Shown here one piece after another: positions 7,021 through 10,745 of a stretch of 10,745 nt of DNA. The stretch is taken from the NCBI GenBank assembly GCA_900757185.1, contig CAAEMX010000020.1, forward strand, positions 1-10,745. The letters are read 5' to 3'. A model generated the notes under the pieces. The model was not told the origin of the DNA. It saw nothing but the letters and a program-made list of their open reading frames with translations, and searched no databases. The translations under genes were made by a program, and so were the position numbers. This DNA comes from an uncultured Collinsella sp. (GTDB lineage Bacteria; Actinomycetota; Coriobacteriia; Coriobacteriales; Coriobacteriaceae). Within the stretch, counting starts at the first letter, position 1. Every line of letters begins with the position of its first letter.

Positions 7021-7051
7021 TTGGCATGTTCGGTCCCCTTTGGGGTACCAT
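7021..7051 (+). promoter_or_regulatory. Candidate promoter of the sigma-factor operon
   Basis: TTGGCA (7021-7026) and TACCAT (7046-7051, preceded by GG) have a 19-bp spacing, a little long for a housekeeping promoter. They lie about 40 bp before the first gene of the cluster. CCCC-TTT-GGGG between them could form a small hairpin or operator. No GTTT-N12-14-GGGTAT signature of sigma-B autoregulation is seen. Confidence 0.4.
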
Positions 7052-7089
7052 GAAGAGCGTCTGTATTTCGATTCATTTGGGAGGCTTGT

Positions 7090-7650
7090 ATGAGTCCCAT
7101 TCAAATCGCCTTGCTGCTACTTGCCGTTGCCGGCGTGTGGGCTGTTATCGAGCTCGCGCTCACGCTGCGCAAGACGCGCACCGTCGTTGATTCGCTTGAC
7201 AAGACGGTGGGAGACCTCAACAACACGCTCGCCGAGGCACAGCCCGTGGTGGCAAAGCTCGATGGTGCCGTTGATGAGCTTACACCGGCACTAGCTCAGG
7301 TGGAGCCGCTCCTCAAATCGAGCAAGACTGCCGTTGACGCCCTAACGTCCAACCTTGTTGAGGTTGAGGCGGTCGTTCGCGACATTTCTCAGGTCACGGG
7401 CAGTGTGGCCGAGGCCAGCAATGCCGTGTCGAGCGTGACCGACTCTGCGGCCGGTGCCGTGCAGAAACTATTTAACAAGGTGAAGGCTCCTGCAGCCGAG
7501 GCCGAACAGCCTACCGAGCACGTTCTGATTGGTGAGGCTGAGGACGAGGCCGCCGATGGTGCAGATACGGCTCAGAAACCCGCAGCCAAGCCTGCTCAGT
7601 ATTACACCTATACGCCCGCCGAGACCTCCGAGGAGTCCTGCGATGAGTAG
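7090..7650 (+). CDS. Membrane-anchored coiled-coil protein, DUF948-like
   Basis: Unknown function. The 186-aa protein starts with one transmembrane helix (about 5-25, short N-terminus outside), then a long helical, heptad-like region (about 28-128) rich in Val, Leu, Thr and Asp with repeating D-x-L/V units. It ends in an acidic, Ala/Glu/Pro-rich tail (133-186) that is likely disordered. This layout matches DUF948-type proteins, some of which are stress-induced in Firmicutes. GGGAGG lies 5 nt before the ATG. Its last 8 bases overlap the start of the RsbW-like gene, so the two are translationally coupled. From this context I infer a link to the sigma factor two genes on, perhaps as a membrane sensor or scaffold; no motif proves it. 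Confidence 0.75.
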   Translation: MSPIQIALLLLAVAGVWAVIELALTLRKTRTVVDSLDKTVGDLNNTLAEAQPVVAKLDGAVDELTPALAQVEPLLKSSKTAVDALTSNLVEVEAVVRDISQVTGSVAEASNAVSSVTDSAAGAVQKLFNKVKAPAAEAEQPTEHVLIGEAEDEAADGADTAQKPAAKPAQYYTYTPAETSEESCDE

Positions 7651-8020
7651 CGAAACAACCTGCCCCATTACGCTGAGCGTTGCCGGTGATCCGCGTTTCG
7701 CGCGCTTGGTGCGCATGACGGCCGCCAACGTCGGCGCCCTGTGCTCTATGTCCGTCGATCGCATCGAGGATATTCGCATGGCTGCCGAGGAGGCCTTCAT
7801 CTTTGGGTGCACCGCGGTCGACTGCGACGATATCTCGATCAAATTCGATGTCGACGAATCTCATGTGGGAATGACCTTTACCTTTGGCGGTCAGGCGACT
7901 GTCGATGAGGATGACCAGGCTGCCGTGTATGCCGAACTCATTCTTGCAAGCGTGTGCGATTCCTACGAAAAGACCGCGGCGCCCCTGACGCTTTCCCTCG
8001 ACCTCAAGGCGGATATCTAA
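7643..8020 (+). CDS. Degenerate RsbW/SpoIIAB-like ATPase-fold protein, putative anti-sigma factor
   Basis: A 125-aa protein placed like RsbW or SpoIIAB, directly before a SigB/SigF-type sigma gene. The segment RIEDIRMAAEEAFIFG (40-55) matches the N-box helix of these kinases, which reads roughly D-x-x-x-A-x-x-E-A-x-x-N. Glu50 is kept, but the Mg-binding Asn position is Phe54. No DxGxG ATP-lid motif follows; the region instead reads VGMTFTFGGQATVDEDD. ATP binding and kinase activity are therefore doubtful, although the fold and sigma binding could persist. The start is fixed by GAGGAG 7 nt upstream of ATG 7643. It overlaps the previous gene by 8 bp and ends 1 bp before the sigma gene. No RsbV-like antagonist is nearby. 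Function as an anti-sigma factor is inferred from context and partial similarity. Confidence 0.65.
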   Translation: MSSETTCPITLSVAGDPRFARLVRMTAANVGALCSMSVDRIEDIRMAAEEAFIFGCTAVDCDDISIKFDVDESHVGMTFTFGGQATVDEDDQAAVYAELILASVCDSYEKTAAPLTLSLDLKADI

Positions 8021-8021
8021 T

Positions 8022-8813
8022 ATGACCGAACGTTCCCGGAGCGGTAAGACCGCTTGGGACAAGGAGAAAACCCGCGAGCTGTTTCGTCGCTACAAGGAGA
8101 CCGGTGATCCGGATGCCCGCGAGCAACTCGTCATGTCCCACATGAACCTGGTAAGGTTTCTTGCCAACAAGTTTAAGAACCGCGGTGAGCCGCTCGATGA
8201 CCTTTTGCAGGTCGGCTATCTGGGCTTGCTCAAGGCTATCGACCGTTTTGACCCTGAGCGCGGGCTCGAGTTCACCACGTTTGCCACACCTACTATTCTG
8301 GGAGAGATTAAGCGCCACTTCCGCGACAAGGGCTGGAGCGTGCGCGTGCCGCGTCGTCTGCAGGAGCTCTCGGCCAAGGTCAACCAGGCCACCGACAAGC
8401 TCACCAACGAGCTACAGCGTTCTCCTAAGGTTGAGGAAATCGCCGAATACCTGGACGTGACCGTCGACGAGGTGCTCGAAGCCATGGAATCGTCCTCGGC
8501 CTACACCTCGGTACCCATCGAGGCCCCCGGTGCGTCCGATTCCGACGATGCGCCTTCGATTCTCGACCGCTATGCTGACGACGACAACGAGCTCGACTTT
8601 ACCGATGACCGTCTGGTGATTGAGGAGGCCATTCGCGATTTCTCGCCGCGCGAGCGCGAGGTGATCGAGCTGCGCTTTGTGAAGGGCATGACCCAGATCG
8701 AGATCGCCAAGAAGCTGGGCATCTCCCAGGTGCAGGTCTCGCGCCTGCTGCGCCGCACGCTTAAGAAGATTCAGGACAAGATTGACCCCGACGGAGTAAT
8801 GGTTCGTTCATGA
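8022..8813 (+). CDS. RNA polymerase sigma factor, SigB/SigF/SigG subfamily
   Basis: An alternative sigma-70 factor that directs RNA polymerase to stress or developmental promoters. The 263-aa protein has region 2 (about 33-106), with DLLQVGYLGLLKAIDRFDP for core binding and FTTFATPTILGEIKRHFRDKG for -10 recognition. WSVRVPRRLQEL begins region 3 (to about 165). An acidic linker (168-197) precedes region 4 (204-253), which carries the helix-turn-helix MTQIEIAKKLGISQVQVSRLLRRTL for -35 binding. Region 1.1 is absent, as in this group. It follows the RsbW-like gene by 1 bp (AAGGCGG 9 nt upstream of the ATG) and overlaps the permease gene by 4 bp. I cannot tell the SigB and SigF naming apart from sequence; no sporulation gene is present. 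Confidence 0.93.
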   Translation: MTERSRSGKTAWDKEKTRELFRRYKETGDPDAREQLVMSHMNLVRFLANKFKNRGEPLDDLLQVGYLGLLKAIDRFDPERGLEFTTFATPTILGEIKRHFRDKGWSVRVPRRLQELSAKVNQATDKLTNELQRSPKVEEIAEYLDVTVDEVLEAMESSSAYTSVPIEAPGASDSDDAPSILDRYADDDNELDFTDDRLVIEEAIRDFSPREREVIELRFVKGMTQIEIAKKLGISQVQVSRLLRRTLKKIQDKIDPDGVMVRS

Positions 8814-10222
8814 GTGAGCACCCTCAACAAACCGATCGCGCGCTGCGTGACACCCGCATTCTGACGCTGCGCATTTGGGCCGTCGTCGGCTGCATCGTGA
8901 TCGCTGCCGTCATCTTTAACCTCATGGGGATTCTGGCGCCGGTTATTGAGTTTTTGGCCGTCGGCTCCATTATTGCCTTTGTAATGTCGCCGATTACCAA
9001 CTGGCTCGAGCATCATGGGGTGGGCCGCGGCATCGGCTCGCTCATCGCGCTCATTGTAGTCGTAGCCGTGCTCGTCGGTGTCGTCTGTATCCTGTCGCCG
9101 ATTCTCTTTGGCCAGATCATGGAAGTCCTGAGCCGCCTGCCTGAGCAGCTACGTGTTGCGGGCAGCGACCTTAATGAGATGATCTCGCGCGCCAAGACGC
9201 TCAACAACACGCCGGTCAAGGAGTACCTGGACGATAACCTTTCTTCGCTCGTTACGGTGGCGTCCAAATATGTCTCACAGATTGCCGCCGAGCTCGGCCG
9301 CGGCGTGTTCCCGCTTATCACCAACACGGCCTCACAGCTGTTCGTGATCTTTTTGGGTCTGGTGCTTGCCTATTGGCTTGCCTGCGATTATCCCCGTATG
9401 CACCACGAGGTCTGCACCATCATCGGTCAGGAAAAGGAAACCTCGTACCGCTTTATGGTCGCGATTCTTTCGCGCTCAGTCGGCGGTTACATGCGTGGCA
9501 TGGTTGTGACGTCCATCTGCGGTGGCATCCTTGCCTTTATCGGCTTTACGATCATCGGGCATCCGTATGCGGCGCTCATGGCCATCTTTACCGGCATCAT
9601 GCACTTGGTCCCGGTTGTCGGTCCCTGGGTGAGCGCGGCGATTGCCACGGTGCTCGGGTTTATGTTTAGCCCGATGCTGGCGTTGTGGACCTTGGTTGTG
9701 ACCATGGTGGCACAAAATGTCACCGATAACGTCATTTCGCCTAAGGTCATGCAGAGCTCGGTGCAGGTGCATCCTATCATGAGCCTCACGGCCCTGGTTA
9801 TTGGCTCGGCGCTTATGGGCCCCATCGGCATGGTTATCGCCATCCCGCTGTGCGCGGCCCTCAAGGGTATCTTCGTGTACTACTTCGAAAACGAGACCGG
9901 CCGCCAGCTCGTGGCCTACGAAGGTGCCGTGTTTAAGGGTACGCCGTATCGCGATGCCGAGGGTAACCCGGTTGCCGCCTATGACGCGCTTGGCGATGAC
10001 ACGTTCATCTATGAGTCCGAGCTCATCGGCAATGAGACCGCGCCCGAGGCCAAGGCCATGCCCAAGCCCGAGTTCGATAATTCATGGATCAAGCTCTCGG
10101 GTCTTCAGCCCGACGCGACGGGCTTTTTCAAGAACCCCTTCGCCAAGGATGACGATTCTAATACGGACGACGACACCAAAACCGGCATAGACGGCTCCAT
10201 GGATGATTCGGATTCTAAATAG
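8810..10222 (+). CDS. AI-2E family transporter with long acidic C-terminal tail
   Basis: A polytopic membrane permease of the AI-2E (TqsA/YdbI/YtvI) family. Members export AI-2 or related small solutes, and some act as Na+/Li+-H+ antiporters, so the substrate is open. Core motifs: paired helices about 24-62, AFVMSPITNWLE (56-67), a soluble middle region (100-165), LAYWLACDYPRM (186-197), the block HLVPVVGPWVSAAIAT (265-280), and AQNVTDNVISPKVMQSSVQVHP (301-322) followed by the G-rich last helix ending near 360. About 108 residues then follow, hydrophilic and strongly Asp-rich at the end (446-470), well beyond a typical member of about 350 aa. ATGA overlap with the sigma gene and a weak RBS (GGAG 13 nt upstream) point to translational coupling. 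It is read as part of the sigma operon. Confidence 0.87.
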   Translation: MSEHPQQTDRALRDTRILTLRIWAVVGCIVIAAVIFNLMGILAPVIEFLAVGSIIAFVMSPITNWLEHHGVGRGIGSLIALIVVVAVLVGVVCILSPILFGQIMEVLSRLPEQLRVAGSDLNEMISRAKTLNNTPVKEYLDDNLSSLVTVASKYVSQIAAELGRGVFPLITNTASQLFVIFLGLVLAYWLACDYPRMHHEVCTIIGQEKETSYRFMVAILSRSVGGYMRGMVVTSICGGILAFIGFTIIGHPYAALMAIFTGIMHLVPVVGPWVSAAIATVLGFMFSPMLALWTLVVTMVAQNVTDNVISPKVMQSSVQVHPIMSLTALVIGSALMGPIGMVIAIPLCAALKGIFVYYFENETGRQLVAYEGAVFKGTPYRDAEGNPVAAYDALGDDTFIYESELIGNETAPEAKAMPKPEFDNSWIKLSGLQPDATGFFKNPFAKDDDSNTDDDTKTGIDGSMDDSDSK

Positions 10223-10261
10223 GTCTTTTAACGTTTCTTGATGTTGTAAAAGACAAGAAAC
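10223..10261. terminator. Weak hairpin pair between the convergent genes
   Basis: GTCTTTTA (10223-10230) pairs with TAAAAGAC (10247-10254), and GTTTCTTG (10233-10240) pairs with CAAGAAAC (10254-10261). The two stems exclude each other. The two stop codons are only 5 bp apart, so a bidirectional terminator is expected here, but the stems are AT-rich with large loops and no clean T tract. Confidence 0.3.
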
Positions 10262-10467
10262 ACGAGCAAAGCGATTGATAAGGGGCCGGCTACATAGAAA
10301 TAGAGAACGTCAATTGCGCGTAGAGGGCAATAGGCCTTATCGCCGGACATTACTGCATATAATACGTAGCCAAATGCTGGTTGGTTTGAATACCAGTGGG
10401 AGAAGGCCAAGAGCGCTAAAAGTGCTACAACCAGAAGTGCATTCAGGATAAATCGTTTGGTATTCAT
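10228..10467 (-). CDS. Small two-helix membrane protein, unknown function
   Basis: Not recognised. The 79-aa protein has two transmembrane helices (about 6-24 and 53-74). Positive charges at both ends (MNTKR and NIKKR) place both termini in the cytoplasm and the 28-residue loop outside. The loop contains HWYSNQPAFGY and a single Cys in KAYCPLR. An AAAGGAG site lies 6 nt before the ATG, which makes this a credible gene despite its size. It is the only minus-strand gene, lies convergent to the permease and is noticeably more AT-rich than the rest of the window. The structured minus-strand RNA candidate ends 93 nt upstream and may control it; a separate promoter nearer the gene (TATAAG on the minus strand at 10490-10495) is possible but lacks a -35. 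Toxin, immunity or envelope-stress roles would all be guesses. Confidence 0.7.
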   Translation of the reverse strand: MNTKRFILNALLVVALLALLAFSHWYSNQPAFGYVLYAVMSGDKAYCPLRAIDVLYFYVAGPLSIALLVFLVFYNIKKR

Positions 10468-10518
10468 CGGTCGCTCCTTTCGGATGATTCTTATATAGTA
10501 TTTTTTTTTAAAAAGCGA

Positions 10519-10524
10519 TATACT
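10519..10524 (+). promoter_or_regulatory. Isolated TATACT -10-like site, + strand
   Basis: TATACT follows a T9A5 tract that could act as an UP-like element, but no -35 hexamer is present at usual spacing and no + strand gene follows within the window. It may be chance in AT-rich DNA. Confidence 0.2.
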
Positions 10525-10559
10525 AGATATAACGAAACAACGAACTGAATAAAGAATAC

Positions 10560-10576
10560 AAAAAAAGAGCCACGAC
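10560..10576 (-). terminator. Terminator of the candidate minus-strand RNA
   Basis: The 3' strand of P1 (GTCGTGGCTC read on the minus strand) is followed without a gap by TTTTTTT. The helix is the base of a three-way junction rather than a simple hairpin, but hairpin D stacks on it with no unpaired nucleotide, so it should act as an intrinsic terminator when P1 forms. Confidence 0.5.
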
Positions 10577-10702
10577 CAGTTAAAGCCTGAGAAACTTTAA
10601 CTGCGAGCCTTAATTGATTACCACCAATCAATTAAAGAAGTCGAGACCCAAAATTTGGTAAAGTATTTAATTACTTTATTAATCAGATACTTAAATATCT
10701 GT
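10560..10702 (-). ncRNA. Candidate structured small RNA or terminating leader, unassigned family
   Basis: Read on the minus strand from the promoter at 10709-10737, about 140 nt fold into a chain of helices. Hairpin A is CAGATA-TTTAAG-TATCTG (10701-10684). Hairpin B has a 7-bp stem with 6-nt loop (10678-10659). A closing stem P1 (10649-10640 with 10576-10567) encloses hairpin C (10 bp, 6-nt loop, 10635-10610) and hairpin D (9 bp, 9-nt loop, 10603-10577). P1 has seven Watson-Crick pairs, two G-U pairs and one U-U mismatch, and is followed directly by seven U (10566-10560). On the + strand the G-U pairs would be A-C, so the minus strand is favoured. No start codon lies inside. The same-strand gene begins 93 nt after the U tract. 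I recognise no known riboswitch consensus; family membership is untested. Confidence 0.6.
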
Positions 10703-10724
10703 AAACCCATTATATCGGGTTTTT
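10703..10724 (+). terminator. Short terminator-like hairpin, + strand
   Basis: AAACCC (10703-10708) pairs with GGGTTT (10717-10722) around an 8-nt loop and ends in TTTTT. It overlaps the minus-strand promoter, and the two roles are not easily compatible with one another. With only six pairs it is a weak call. Confidence 0.3.
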
Positions 10725-10737
10725 GAGGGGATTTCAA
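10709..10737 (-). promoter_or_regulatory. Near-consensus housekeeping promoter on the minus strand
   Basis: On the minus strand TTGAAA (10737-10732) and a perfect TATAAT (10714-10709) are separated by exactly 17 bp. This is the best promoter match in the window. Transcription would start near 10702 and run left into the structured region and towards the 79-aa protein gene. Confidence 0.75.
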
Positions 10738-10745
10738 GTCTTTAA

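Noticed and set aside
7021..7089. SigB-type autoregulatory promoter
   Set aside because: GGGTAC is present, but no GTTT-like -35 lies 12 to 15 bp upstream.
6201..7100. 299-codon minus-strand frame opposite rarA
   Set aside because: No recognisable domain and no RBS. It mirrors GC-rich codon structure of rarA, which has complete AAA+ motifs on the other strand.
10577..10603. TPP-riboswitch-like CTGAGA on the + strand
   Set aside because: CTGAGA occurs in a hairpin loop, but the other conserved TPP elements are absent and the RNA evidence favours the minus strand.
10560..10702. tracrRNA or retron msr RNA
   Set aside because: The hairpin chain followed by a U tract is superficially similar, but no CRISPR repeats, Cas gene or reverse transcriptase is in the window, and no anti-repeat or matching terminal repeats were found. 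Neighbouring sequence beyond 10745 could change this.
10621..10712. A 30-codon minus-strand reading frame (MGLQIFKYLINK...) resembling a small amphipathic peptide
   Set aside because: Its ATG lies within the -10 element, upstream of the expected transcript start, and it has no RBS. The same bases are better explained as RNA stems.
1..10745. CRISPR arrays, tRNA or rRNA genes
   Set aside because: No regularly spaced repeats, cloverleaf-compatible sequence or rRNA core sequences were seen.

Overview
The window looks like a chromosomal segment of a moderately GC-rich Gram-positive bacterium of the Coriobacteriia. Collinsella is the best guess, from the style of the protein sequences, the mix of CGC/CGT arginine codons and the gene content, but no taxonomic marker is present and no search was run. 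Nearly all genes lie on the + strand. There is one small minus-strand gene and one candidate minus-strand RNA at the right edge.

Left edge (1-805): the 3' part of an IS200/IS605 TnpA transposase whose AGG-rich arginine codons differ from the rest of the window, followed by a right-end-type hairpin. Then comes a gene-free stretch holding two terminator-like hairpins and a perfect 20-bp inverted repeat.

Core block (806-6989): lspA and an RluD-type pseudouridine synthase gene (start and stop codons overlap), a membrane GT2 glycosyltransferase ending at a strong terminator, a minimal A24 prepilin peptidase, a dGTPase-like HD hydrolase and rarA. These serve lipoprotein processing, rRNA modification, envelope polysaccharide synthesis, prepilin or pseudopilin processing, dNTP-pool control and replication-fork maintenance.

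Stress-sigma block (7090-10222): four tightly packed genes that should be co-transcribed and translationally coupled. They encode a membrane-anchored coiled-coil protein (DUF948-like), a short degenerate RsbW/SpoIIAB-like protein, a SigB/SigF-type sigma factor and an AI-2E family permease with a long acidic tail. The RsbW-like protein lacks the N-box Asn and any visible DxGxG motif, so if it is an anti-sigma factor it is probably not a kinase.

Right edge (10223-10745): AT-rich and accessory in character. A 79-aa two-helix membrane protein is encoded on the minus strand. Upstream of it on the same strand is a near-consensus promoter (TTGAAA-17-TATAAT), then about 140 nt that folds into two hairpins plus a three-way junction ending directly at a U7 tract. 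Two G-U pairs in the closing stem would be A-C on the other strand, which favours the minus strand as the RNA strand. This candidate small RNA or terminating leader is the most interesting unexplained structure in the window.
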